Source of the DNA: Eremophila alpestris peregrina | Lineage: Eukaryota; Chordata; Aves; Passeriformes; Alaudidae | Direction of reading: 5' to 3' | DNA: 64,000 nt | Assembly: GCA_009792885.1 (NCBI GenBank) | Contig: WMCF01000055.1 | Location: 2,804,255 to 2,868,254, forward strand | Shown here: piece by piece, positions 37,941 to 49,860 of the stretch | Layout: the number at the start of each line of letters is the position of its first letter | How positions within the stretch are numbered: position 1 is the first letter of the stretch | Notes under the pieces: model-generated | What the model saw: only the letters and a program-made list of their open reading frames with translations | What the model was told of the DNA's origin: nothing | The model's database searches: none | Translations under genes and position numbers: made by a program

Positions 37941-40631
37941 CTGTATTAAAATACCAGGGGTATTTTATCATATCCTAATCACCAGTACCTGTCTAGCCAT
38001 ATAACAGGCAGTTTGCCCTTTGCCTCCATCCACCTACACTTTTCAAAATAGCATTGAAACCAGCATTGGGCAGCTGCCAACAATCCCATGTCAATATCTT
38101 ATGGTCTTAGAAGAATAATTTGCTTGCTATCAAAGCATCATCTCCTAAAAAGGGAAAAAAAAATAAAAAAAGGGAAAGAGGTATATGGCCATAAAACAAA
38201 ATCAGCACAGGGTAAATCACCATCCCAGTGCTGAAGTTCCACACAGACACAGCTGTGAAGGCGCAGAAAAGAAAGAGATGAAGCCTTGTCTGGATATCCA
38301 GCAAACTCTAGACTGTGTTCCTTGACGCAACAGCTAATCAACATAAATCAAAGGTATGGATTAAGAATCAAGATGGTCTCTCTCTGATTTTTACTTTTAA
38401 AATAAATATTGATATATACATAAATTACTGTGCTTTGTGTAAATAGTCTGGTAATAAGTGTATATTCCTATAATAAAGCCAAATTTTCAAACCTTTGATT
38501 GGAAAAAGAGTAGCTTGTTGTAAAATGCTATAAAATACTCTTTCCTACAGCTGCTCAGCCTGATGGACTTGGGGAAAAAACCTCCCAGGAGGTGTCATTT
38601 TGGGTACGTGGTAATTCAAAATGTCTATGGCAACATGTCAAACCCAAAACTGAGTGCCTTCCATCAGAAAACCTATTTCCTCTGTAAGCAGAATGTTACC
38701 TAAAAAAACGATTTTATTAGCACGTAACATCTCACCCCAAGAAAATACACACACAGGTTTGTCTTTCTGTGAACAAACACTACATTTTTGTCACCTGATT
38801 CTTACCACATTTTGAATGACTTCCAACAGCACTGGTAAGAACAATCTCTAGACTTTAAAACGTTTATAGCTATCAGCCAAAAAGGAATCTACAAAACATG
38901 CCATAGAGTTTTTGTCAAACTTTAATACCTGTTACTGTGAGAAAATCTCAACTTTATTTATAGGCTGAATTCATCCAACTGGAATTTGTTGCTTCCAGCT
39001 ATTAAACTAAACTATCTTTCTCTTATATGCACCTTTTATTAAATTCCTTGTTCAACCCATGATTTAAAGTTGCACTTACACATATTTCATATTAGTCTGT
39101 GTTGTTAGGTGTTTTTATTTAAATTTGCCTTATTTTATTTATTTTGAAAATTGAAAGAGAGAGAAAAATCATTGTGTTCCTCTGCATCTATTGCAAAAAT
39201 TCCCCTTTCAGTTAAAAATGCTAAAGCTAAAGAGATGTGACTCAATCAAGGGTGTTACTGCAGAGTTACAGATGCAGAACATGAGTCTACATCATTAAAT
39301 CCATTTGCTTAAGAAACAGAGACCCATGTCCAAACACTGATTTAATGCTGTGATCCCTGAATTGGTTTCATGGAGGAAGAGAGGGTCATTAACACACAAC
39401 AATGTCTTCATTTACTGATTCCCACAAATCTCAGTCATAATTCCTTAAGCCATGGATAGTGCACAGAGTGGAGAATAAAGAGCACTCTGTAAATACATCC
39501 AGTAAGAAGTGTGAAAAAAGATACAAGACTGGGTCTTCAATTTCCACGGCAGAAACCTGCCAAGGAAAGAGCTGCCCCTGGCATTAGCTATCCTGGACAC
39601 AAATAATTGCACTTGACCTCAACCATCTCAGAAAGTACTGCGCCTCCCAAGACTCAGCCACATTACTGATCTGATGCTGAATCCTCATTCAGCTGTGTCA
39701 CTCCTGACTGCACACACGTACTTACAACACACTCAGAGTAAGTAACTTAGAAAACCTCATAAGTTGCTTTGTGACTCTTTTGAAGAAAAGAAATCCCTGT
39801 GCTTGTTGGCCTTAATATCCTGGTGACACCAGAAACTAGCATACTTTCGGAAGTCTGCTGAGAAATCAAACACACCCTACTTCACATACCCTTTTTTCTG
39901 GTTTAAGCTTACAAATTATTAATGTTATGGTTCTTGAAAAGCCATTCTGGGGTGTAACATTTATTAAGATGTTATTAAATGTACTGAAACACCCTAACAC
40001 AGCATGAAGAAATTCTCGGAGCTCTGTCGGAATGCAGATAAGACTGCACTGAAATAAAATTATACCATGTCCCACTTTACTAAGATTAAAAAAAAAAAAA
40101 AAAGGGTTTTTGGGACATGTTATCTTTCAATAGGAAATAACTGTTGGCCAGCTAAAGCATGGCAGTATCAAGCACTAAAAATCAGCATTTTACTTCGGTG
40201 TAGATGATTTAACTCACTGAACAGAAATATCGAAATAAGGGTGGATCCCTGTAGATTTTCACAAATATTTCCAGATATTCATGCAGTAATTACCTTACAT
40301 CAGATTCAGACAAAACTCTTTCCCCTACATGCCTCTAGTGTGCAGGATTACAGTACTAACACTAAGCATAAATGAAGAGTTACAACTTCCTATCCTTCTG
40401 GAAACAATGACAGCAGTAATTAGAAAAGAGACAGCTTTCTTAAAGTGACCAACAGTATGGAAAGAAAAGCAGTTTAAAATACTAAACCAAAACCAGTCTG
40501 GTAATTTACATATATGGGTTTTCAGTAGCTTTTTCTGAAGTTTTACTTTCTTTAACATTTGAAAAGTTCCAACTCCTTACAAAGACTGCCAACTCTGCTC
40601 CCCAAGTTCTCTAATAATTGACCTTTATTGT

Positions 40632-40693
40632 TTTATCTGAGAATACATAAATATTCTCAGATAAATACATAAACACGTATGTGTTTATGTATT
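40632..40693. repeat. Two back-to-back perfect hairpins
   Basis: The first hairpin has 14-bp arms, TTTATCTGAGAATA (40632-40645) and TATTCTCAGATAAA (40652-40665), around the loop CATAAA. The second has 13-bp arms, AATACATAAACAC (40664-40676) and GTGTTTATGTATT (40681-40693), around the loop GTAT, and overlaps the first by two bases. AATACATAAA also occurs directly repeated at 40642 and 40664. Such structures can form cruciforms and can arise by template switching during replication. Confidence 0.9.
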
Positions 40694-41499
40694 GCTAGGT
40701 GCCAACTGTCCTCAGCAGTGAGTTCTGCAAGGAGAGTAACTCTGATCCCAGAAATGGGTTAAATTACTGAGCTTTTTACTGCTTGTTACATAGTGTGATT
40801 TGAAATTGCTGTGACCACATGACATGTTCCAAACTACAATTCTGAATTGTTTCTACTTTCCCACTTCCAACACAATGTACTCGAATGCACAGACCTAAAA
40901 GCCTAACTTTTCTCTTTCCTCTGCCTGCCAGCCTTTCCAAAGATCTCTCTTAATGGAAAATTGGCCTGAAGAACCAACAGAAACAACTGCTGCCTATTGA
41001 ACACTGTTGTCCAGCTCACAGGCAGCATTCCTGTTTGCCTATCGATTAATACAGACAGAAAAGCTTGCTGCTCAGACAAATTCTTCCTCCACACTACAGC
41101 AAAAGCACACCCTCATACTGCAGAGATGAAAAAACCCCCAGGTTCAGTCATGGGCTTGCATTGCAAGTATGTCTGTGTTTGATTGTGCAGAATTTGTCAG
41201 TCTGATTAAAATGGTATGAAAACAGGCAGGAGCTTCCACACAATACTGATGTGCAGAAGCAGCTTCCTAAAGATCACGCTGACCATGAAGCACAACACTA
41301 CAAAGCACTTTTTCCAGAGAATTTTAGTGAATCAAAACCAGAAAAAAAAAAAAAAAAAGAGTTAAAGAGAGTGACTTGTGCTTTTGGCACCTGTTTGCTT
41401 CCTGTGGTCTCCAAATAGAACCCTGTGCTGTTTTTGCTAATCCATCTCTGAGCTGACAGAGGTGCAAGTCGTAAGCCACAGATTGCATGCTGTGCTGGA

Positions 41500-41990
41500 G
41501 AATGGCAGAGCTCAATAAAAACTATTATTTCAAGGCCTATATCTCATCTATTATTAAACCTGTGAAAAGAGTTTTAATTTCCTGTGCAATTATATGGTGC
41601 AATTTCATATTTTAAGGGGGGGGTAAAGGGGGGGAAGGGAACGAGGGCTTGCTTTTGATCAAAAACCTGTTTTTCATATTTTATGGTTTGGATAGCTGTG
41701 TAGCTTGGGACCTAATTTGAAACTCAAAATGCATCTCTTCAGCCAGAATTGGAGTAAATCCACTTAACCATTTAATTATTCCAATTTTTCCTAATAAAGG
41801 AAGATGAACTATTAATGCCTTGCAGTTTGGAGCACTGCAAGCCAATGTGGCCTTTTTATCCATATGCAGAAGTTTTGCTTATGGAAGTAGCAAAGGATAA
41901 TTAATGCAATTTTCAATGAATTCATACAATTATTTGACTAATGCTTCCATGTCATGTGTGACTCAAATCTCTATTACTTTTATTTGTTTT
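41500..41990. promoter_or_regulatory. Candidate conserved non-coding element
   Basis: Outside its G-rich core, this segment has a dense set of homeodomain/POU-like words: CCATTTAATTATTCC near 41768, TTATCCATATGCAGA near 41855, GGATAATTAATGCAATTTTC near 41895. It lacks repeats or coding frames of note. Deeply conserved vertebrate enhancers commonly look like this. That is an impression from composition, not a measured conservation. Confidence 0.25.
41616..41647 (+). other. G-quadruplex motif
   Basis: Four G runs of 8, 7, 3 and 3 bases (41616-41623, 41628-41634, 41637-41639, 41645-41647) separated by loops of 4, 2 and 5 bases. This meets the usual G3+N1-7 pattern. It is one of the few G-rich strings in this AT-rich region. 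Confidence 0.8.
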
Positions 41991-42752
41991 CTGCTTAGCA
42001 ATGATTATTAAACAATCCATAGCAATGACCACTTTTCTACAAAAAATATAGTATCAATTTATATTCTTGTATTCTTACTGGGGATAAGCTCACAGGAAAT
42101 GGGTTTTTGGAAAAGAAAAAAGAAACCCAAAAGACTCCCTGTTTAAATAGCAGTAGGGCTTCTTTTGCACAGTGTCAGAAGCAGAAAACCCCAGAAAAAC
42201 CCAGTCTGTGAGACTGTGAAAAGGAAGCAGCTTCCAACCTTTTGTAACCACTCTCAGCTATGTGTTGTATCATCACGGAATTAAAATTATTTTATTTTGC
42301 TCTTCTGTTTCAGAAAGCATTTGGAATAAACATTTCAGAGGAAATTAGGTTTTTCACTGTTTACACAGGGACTGCATCTTTACGTGCCTCAGCGTTCAGC
42401 GTCTAAATGTACTGTCACTTTGATTATATACAAGATAATGAAATATTGAATAAATATTCATAGGAATTCAGGAAAGGATTATGATAAAAGGAAATGAAAC
42501 CACTAGGTACAAGGCAAATAAGAAATTATTAGCTACCTTAGATCAGGAAAGGTATGGCTGCAGGTCAAGAGTAGGAAGGAGAAACTCACTTCATATGATG
42601 CCTCAGTCAGGTAGAGGATGAACCCCTGCAGCCCATTTACAGAGTCTTAAAAACAAATGAAACAGGTATAGTTTTAGAAAGGGTTTACTAGAAGCACATG
42701 AAAGAACTCAAGGGCTGTTGTGTTGTTTACAGAGATGTACATACATAAACAT

Positions 42753-42768
42753 ATACATATATATGTAT
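42753..42768. repeat. 16-bp perfect palindrome in (TA/CA)-rich repeat
   Basis: ATACATATATATGTAT equals its own reverse complement. It lies inside a CATA/TATG-rich simple-sequence stretch at about 42736-42772. Confidence 0.85.
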
Positions 42769-43116
42769 GTATGGGTAGATAGAGATGGAAAGAATAAAAT
42801 AGGTCAGGAAATCAATCTCCTTTCTCAAACTGAGAGAAAGAAAATGAGACATTGATTTCCAAATGCATTTTATAAAGCAGGATTCACTCTGGAGAAAATT
42901 GGAGGTTCTGTGTAGCAAAACTGGATGCAAAAACTAACAAATTGCTGAATTTGTTCATGTGAACCAAAATGTATGTACACAGAAAACTTCATTACATTTT
43001 ATGAATGGTAACAAAGGCATCATTTCCACAGAGGGAGCATCAACACTTTCTTCTAATCTGTTAACTAGTCAGACAGGAAACAGAGAAGAATGACAAATGA
43101 GAAAAGAATTAAAAAC

Positions 43117-43146
43117 GCTTTTTAAAAATAAAAGTTTTTAAAAAGC
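43117..43146. repeat. Perfect inverted repeat, 12-bp arms
   Basis: GCTTTTTAAAAA (43117-43128) and TTTTTAAAAAGC (43135-43146) flank the 6-base loop TAAAAG. Each arm is itself almost palindromic, so several fold-backs are possible. Confidence 0.85.
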
Positions 43147-44886
43147 CAAACACGCTAAAATACAGTAAAGCAGAAAAACTCAATATTCATGGAGGAAATT
43201 TTTTTGAGTTCTGATACGTATCAGTAAACAAACACATTATTCATGTCCTCTTACTAGAGGAAAAACAGATTATATGGTCAGACTGAACATTTAAAAATGC
43301 CTGTGCACTTGGTGCTCTCTTTGAAGTTCACCTACATTATACGTCATCATCTTTGACAGACTTTAGAGGTATAACTGCTATCAGAGTTTCTGAATAAAGG
43401 TGGAACTTAATATTAAGTCTCAAATTTGCTTCTACATCTCTGCTGTTCTCCACTCTTGCAGACAATTAGCTATCCTGGCTTTTTTTATAGCTGCAGTTTA
43501 TACTGAAAGTTGTAGAAAACTGTTCACCTGTCCCCAGAACAAGCATAGGTGAAGGAATAGAACCTAATCCAATTTTTTTTTTCCAGGTTCTCTAGACTAG
43601 AAGAAAGAAAAGAAACAAAAGTAGATTAAGTCTACTAAGACAGCATGAGAGTCATGGACACATTATCTTGTCAGGCAGAGCTCTGACAAGGTATAGAAGT
43701 CAGAGACATACTATAAAACATTGTGCAAAACTCAAAATGAATGAAGAAACAGAAAAAGAGAAAGGAAGGATTTAAATCTTTCCCCTAAAATAATAGAAAT
43801 GTTGGGGTTTTTTTGATGTAGCATTCTGCAAGTTTTTGGCACCGTTCTATGATTTACAATTTCAGAACTCAGTTCTGAAAAGCTGTTTAGCATAATTCTT
43901 CATTAAACTAATATGTCAGAGGGTAGTTAAGCTTCTGCTATTTGGTGCTTTAGCCATATTCTTTTTTTGCAGTGATTGAATTTAATATTATATTAATCTC
44001 ATGTACAATGCACGTGGTTTATCTTTACTGTCATGTATTATTCTACTGAAAAAAAAAATTAAAATTGGTAGGAACCTTATTTAATCACAGGGCCTTTTCT
44101 GGAACATCACCATTACAGGGTAGCTGCTAGTAAAGACCACTGTCCATAAAACAAATTATTAACAAACTGTTATGGTGAAGATCTCCATTTAACTGAAACA
44201 AGCATATTTTGCACATATTTTTTTATGCTTCTGTGCAGTACCAACTAATTGAGAGTAGAATTACTTGATAGCACAAGACACAAAAGGTACCATTATTGTT
44301 GCCCTTCTTAGTCACCTAAAAGCTGGCTAAAAGGATGAAATGATGATGATCTGATTATTATGAAAAAACATTATCTTATTTGCACTCACATAATCATCCA
44401 TTCTGGTGTGTCATCCAGAGGGTTTCTTGCTTTGGTTACATTTGGAAGGCCAACTCGTTTCAATTGAGCTGAATGAGAGGAATTTCACATTCTTGCCTCT
44501 TTTTACTGGTTACTGGAGTCACATAAATTGCACACCTTTCAGATCTCAAGGTGAGTTGCTAGCAGACATGGCTGTCAGTAAGCAATACAACTTTTCTTCT
44601 ATTATAAAAGAATCACTTTTTGAAATGTCTTAAGCTTCTATGCCAGCACTGTAAAAGCTACTCAAGAGCCTAAAGGTAGGAATAACATGAAGCATTTTAA
44701 AGTGTTTAAATAAATTTAAAAATCTGGCCAAAAGGAATTCAAATTTCATTTAAATTAAATTAAGCCAATCCTTTTAGTCCATTGCTTTATGACAGAAGCA
44801 TAAACCACAAAAAAATCCTACTGATACACTACAAGAACTAAAACTGAACTTTTTAAAATAAGAAACTAGCTCCCTGAATCTCTACC

Positions 44887-44939
44887 AAAAAAAAAAACCC
44901 AGCCAAAAAAACCAAAAATAAAACAACAACCAAAAACCC
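44887..44939 (+). repeat. A/C-rich low-complexity repeat
   Basis: A-runs interspersed with C, CC and CCC (CCAAAAAAA, CCAAAAA, CAACAACC), a loose (C)nAAAAA pattern. Similar low-complexity A/C strings occur at 46206-46231 and, on the other strand, at 52586-52639. Confidence 0.75.
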
Positions 44940-46205
44940 AACTTGTTAAAATAGCTATTAAATATAGCCTGATACTGAAGTTAATCAGAGAAATATTGGA
45001 GTTGTTTCCACTACACTGCTCCTGAAATGTTCACATCTGTTAGCATTCAGAGAATTTTTTCTAAAATCAGAAATCTTTATGCCCTTTCCTCTCTCTCTCA
45101 AACTCCCTGTATAAATATAAATTGCATTATTAAGACAGGGAAACAAATTTAGCTTGAACAGAAATGAGAGTGTTTTGAACTAGAGAGGGATCTAACCCAC
45201 TCCAGAAGGTGATAAACCATCAAGTTCAGATAAAATTTCAAATTCTATGATTTCTCAAACTTCAAAATATTCAGTAATTTTATGTGATCCTTATGTAGCC
45301 ATCATATATTGTTGATATAATTCAAATTCTACACATAATACTCAATGTTGACTGACACTTCCTTGTTGTTTTGACAAGTCAGGCCTCCCTACACCACCAC
45401 TCCTTCTTAAGGCTGACACCAGCCTTGGTTCATTCCTAAAAGGGGGAAAATTAATATATTTGATCATTTGGCTTTTTGACTGGGCTTCTCATCATAAACT
45501 CCTGACTGTCCATTTGAAAGACATGATGTGAAATGCCATGAAAGAAAGCACTTCATAACTTGGTTATTCCATGACTAAGAGCCAGTGCAGAATGGTGGTT
45601 TGGCCTTGAATTTACCAGGCATAAGGAAAGACAATCACCTCTACTATGAAAAAACATTGAAATAAAAATTTAGGCACTGCTGAGATTTCAAGACTTGGAG
45701 TGTTTAACTGCTTCTTTTTAGTAACCAAAGCTTGTAATGTATATTAGTTAGTAGGTCATCATCCCTGCAAGCAAAGGAGCTTGCAAAACAGAAGAGTAAA
45801 AAACATTTGTATGTCATGGGGTAACAGCAGCAAACACCACCAAAACCAAAAAGGCTTTAACAAATAAACAGATACCAGCAGAGAACTGGGTACTGACAGC
45901 CATCCAGAGATAATAAATCTGTTCTTCATTTGGACTCAGAAATGAGTTTTAGGTGATGATAAACTACTTTTCGTTTTACAGAATGAATTAGTCACACAGT
46001 TGAGCCCTTTTATGTCAGTAAGTCTAGAAAACTTTCATCTGTGGGTTCTCCAGGAACCACTTTCAACCACTAATGTTCCTTTCCATTAAGTCTTGCAACG
46101 CTGAGGAAGAACTAGGCAACTGATAGAAAACTAATGAGTTGATAATGTGCATATAAACAGATAAACAGGATGAGGTATGTAATTACAGGCTTATGAGCCT
46201 CAGGA

Positions 46206-46231
46206 AAAAAAAAAAACAAAAAATAAAAAAA
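46206..46231 (+). repeat. A-rich low-complexity tract
   Basis: A12 C A6 T A8: a poly-A-like tract with single interruptions and no recognised element upstream. Confidence 0.75.
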
Positions 46232-46834
46232 CATGCTACACAACCCAAATTATAAAGAATCAAAGAATTAAAAGTGGTAATAAAACTACTCTCTGACTAT
46301 GTGAGCAGATTTCAATAAAGGCTACCAAACCTCTCTGTTTTCTTCACAGGAAAATGAGAAATGTAATAGAGAGAGTCACATTTCTGTAACTGACAATATG
46401 TGTACATGAAGTTTTAATGAAGTTTCAAGGAAAACACAATATCAATATAGCAGCTAATATTTGCATTAAAATCAGACATCCTGGAGCTCCAAATATTTTT
46501 TCCTTAGATGACCTGTTACTCTGTAGAGGGGCTTTCAGTGGTCCACAGGAAGGGATTCCTGCTCCCTCTCTTCAACAATTTCAGCACTGAAGTAAAGCAA
46601 TCCACAAAATCTCGTGAAAGAAATTATATGTGAAGGGAATAATAATTAAGACTGACGACTGGTAAAACTAATACAATAGGTTGGTAAACACATAAATGCA
46701 GATTATATTCACCTAACAAATGGTCTAATAGAAGTGAAGAAGCCAGGAAAAAAGTTATGAAGTCACTGGTTCTCCCCTAAGAATCAGTAGGGTATGAAGC
46801 TTTCAGCAAAACACTGTTATCCAAAGTCTTTTGA

Positions 46835-47077
46835 AAACACAAATGGCTAAGACTGAGGGTGGAAGAAGAAAATGTGAGTCCCTTTCTGACAGTGCTAAAG
46901 TCCTCCCAGAAATCTGTGTCCAGTTCTAACAGCTCTGATTCAGAAAGCAGGTGCTGCACCAGAGCTAGTTCAGAAGGAAGCCACAGACGAGTACAGGACT
47001 GGAAAGGACCCTTAGCAGAGGAGGCAAATAGAGATCAATGTATTCAGGCAATCAAAGAAGAGTATCTGTATCTGTAA
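46835..47077 (+). other. Open segment with a possible splice donor; not recognised
   Basis: An 81-codon frame that is more GC-rich than its surroundings and not part of a recognised repeat. Its middle is serine-rich (KSSQKSVSSSNSSDSESRCC, about 46901-46960) and its end is acidic. It closes at TATCT|GTAAGT near 47074, a good match to a 5' splice donor. No convincing polypyrimidine/AG acceptor is visible at its 5' edge and I do not recognise the protein. An opposite-strand frame (46777-46959) is also open. Most likely chance; listed because it is the only unique segment here with exon-like features. Confidence 0.15.
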
Positions 47078-48484
47078 GTCCCTTTGTGGGAATATTATGC
47101 AAAATAAATTCCACTGGAAAAATGGGGTGAAGATGCATCCAAAAAATTGTAACAAAAACTTTTCAATTCAGGAAAAGGACTGTTACTTTTTTGTAGCATA
47201 TCATTATAATTAAACCTTCCTTTAACACAGACATCTGAACATTTTGTTACTAAAAATACAAAACTATTACTAACAGTAATAGTTTACACTTAATTTCTAT
47301 AAAGGAGACATAATGTAAATTAATTAAAAGTAATTTAATTTTCTCCTAAAATTTTGTCTGTTTGAAACCTTAAAGGCTTTCTTTTAGTTACCACTGTTTG
47401 AGCATCAAGACTGAATTTTTCAAGGACAACCCCAATAAGCAGGAACTGGGTTTTTTTATACATACTTTCCTATTTTATTGAAAGTGCATGAAAAAACTGC
47501 CCGTATTTAAAGAAAATCAATCAAAATAGCAGAATTTTAAAAGAAAACAAACACTGTACTCAGTTTCAAAGTTTACTAGTGGAAGAAAGGGTATATTTAT
47601 TTCTGAGTAAATAGACACAGAGTTAAGGTTAAAGGCCAATACAGCTTTTGGTACTTTGATACAGCTGAGCACCAAAAATTGTATGAAGGAATCTAAATTT
47701 AGACCTGTCTGTTATACAGAAAGTGAGATATGGAGAAATCTCTATTTGTTTTAGAGATGTTTGATACCTACCATTTCAATGAAAAATGTAACAGCAGCTA
47801 CATAAAGTGAATTTGGCATATTTGTCCTATATTTTGTGAAAGAGATGGATTTAGCTCCTGCATTTTTTTGACAAAAAAGTGAGATCTTTGCCAAGTCTTG
47901 TCCAATATTTCCTGTCAATCACTTGTGTAGCTCCTCAAGCACAGTGACAAAACAAATGATTTCACAGGGTTCCAATTTTACAGCTACTGCCTGTAATTAC
48001 ATGACTTTCTCAGTTAACTGTGAAGCTACTCATACTTATCCAGGTAATATTTGTTCAGTTTTAATAAGGCTTATACAAACCTTCATGTCAATCTGAGCTG
48101 TTGAAAACTCTGTTTCTTAGCCCTGGTATTTTGTGAAGAAGGGCAGTTTTCTCCCTTTGTTTACCTAAAACGGGAAGGATATCACCCTAGAGTCCACCCT
48201 CAGTGCCTGAGATGAATCTGAAGTCAAATTACAAATACATGTGGGAATTTAGGGTGGCATTTGTTCAGTCCACAGTAGGAATCAAGGAACTGCATATCTA
48301 GACACACTGGCATCTCAGGGATCTCAGGGATCTGCATGGCTAAAGGGAGGTTAACATACATTGAGTATTGGTATATAGCTTAGCTTGTATTTTTGTGGGT
48401 AGGATTACGCATACCCTGAGGAGTATATGTTTTTCCTAATTTTACTTTTAAACAAAACTATTTCATATTCTTTACTAATCCAAT

Positions 48485-48640
48485 AAATCAGAAAATGCAC
48501 ACTGTCAGCTAGGAGCTGATTGACAGAAAAATGTATTTTAAATAAGTTGACCTAATTAATATTGTCATGCTGAATTTCCCATTATAGTATGTGCCATTCT
48601 AATTTACTACCTGTTTGCAGTCTCCTAGACTGGATTTCAG
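48485..48640. promoter_or_regulatory. Candidate conserved element with a MEIS/PBX-type site
   Basis: Contains TGATTGACAG at 48517-48526, the published composite binding word for MEIS-PBX homeodomain pairs. About 30 bp downstream is a CTAATTAATATTGTCA homeodomain-like word. CTGTCA at 48502-48507 makes a short inverted pair with TGACAG. Function is inferred from motifs only. Confidence 0.25.
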
Positions 48641-49390
48641 TATTGCTGCTCCTGCTGCCTTTTGGTAGGAAGACCACTTGCAGCAGCTGGTTCAGTATTA
48701 TCAATTTTAATTAACATCTTCATTTTATGATACATCACAGATTTTTTCTGTGGGAAAAACAAAAACATGCATGAAGAAATTATTTGTTACATCACACTAA
48801 TGCAAATATCTCTGCTTTAGCTTTTTTGCTCTGTAGGCGTCATTCTTTTTAGATGTTAGCTGAGAGAATCTGGCTGACTTTTATTTCAGTTTTTACAGTT
48901 CACTATATCTGGCTGCCACAAAATATACAAGAGCAATAAAAAATAAAGCTGGAACTTTACATGAAAGCTGTCTTTTAGTGTTACAAACCACTGGTCTCTC
49001 TCACCTCATATATTCATGTGGACTCCATATGAATTAGATCAATACCCAGGGCACATAAATCCTGTGCAATACAATAGGTATTGCTTGGCTGCCAGTCCTG
49101 CACATTACAACACCCCTCACTATGAATCCTCTGAATATCAGCCTGAGGTCTGAGCAGGCAAATTGATGGGTCTCTGATAAACAAAAAAATAAAGGCACAT
49201 ACTATCATTAATAGCTCTATAACCTGACTAATGTCTGTATCTATACTTGTGCACTATAAACCCCCCAGGATCATTAGCAAGAAGTAATGTGGTCTCCAAA
49301 ACTCACTGGTGCTTGAGAAGCTGCTGTCCTGCAGTCCTCTTCAGAGCAGCTTCCTCGACAGCAACATTTGGGCTGTAACTGAAGAGTGGG

Positions 49391-49860
49391 AAATCATAGT
49401 TTGGAAAAGGGATTAGGTTGGAAAAAGAAACCTTATCATCAGGTTCAATCATTAACCCATCACTGCCATATCCACAAGTGCCACATCTAAACATTCTTTG
49501 AACACTTCCAGGATGGTGATTACACCACTTCCCTAGGCAGCCTGCCCCAATGTTCAGCAACCCTTTCAGTTAAGAAATTTTTCTTAACATGCAATTTAAA
49601 CCTCCCCTGGCACAACTTGAAGCTGTTTCCTCTTGTCCTGTCATTGGTTGCCTGGGAGAAGAAACCAATACCTACCTGGCTACAGCTTCCTTTCAGGGAG
49701 TTGTAGAGAGTGATTAAGGTCCCCTTGAACCACCTTTTCTCCAGAATAAGCACTCCCAGCTCCAAACTCATATTCCAGACCCTTCACCAGCCTCGCTGCC
49801 CTTCCATGGACACACTCCAGCAACTCCACCACACCTGTGCCTATGACAGACTGGTTCAGT
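49391..49860 (-). mobile_element. CR1 LINE, about 470-bp 3' copy
   Basis: Minus-strand CR1 containing the end of ORF2 and the 3' tail. In translation (about 49771-49520) it reads [20 protein letters not shown], then [17 protein letters not shown], then [17 protein letters not shown] and GRLPREVV. These are the hallmark C-terminal residues of CR1 ORF2. Just upstream (about 49840-49760) a shifted frame carries [13 protein letters not shown]. Frameshifts and missing blocks make it non-functional. The 3' terminus at about 49391 still shows AAATCATAGTTTGG, a decayed CR1 end. Confidence 0.95.

Larger units (their letters stand above)
34236..49390. other. 15-kb repeat-poor unique DNA
   Basis: The longest stretch without a recognised CR1 or LTR. 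No coding gene could be supported; frames are 119 codons or less (36170-36529, -). It holds hairpins (40632-40693; 43117-43146), a G-quadruplex motif (41616-41647), A/C-rich repeats (44887-44939; 46206-46231) and three segments whose motif content suggests conserved non-coding elements (37720-37940, 41500-41990, 48485-48640). Scarcity of insertions can reflect selection against disruption or just chance; the sequence alone cannot say. Confidence 0.5.

Noticed and set aside
48309..48334. Tandem ATCTCAGGG repeats as a CRISPR-like or satellite array
   Set aside because: Only two copies of a 9-bp word; no spacing regularity.
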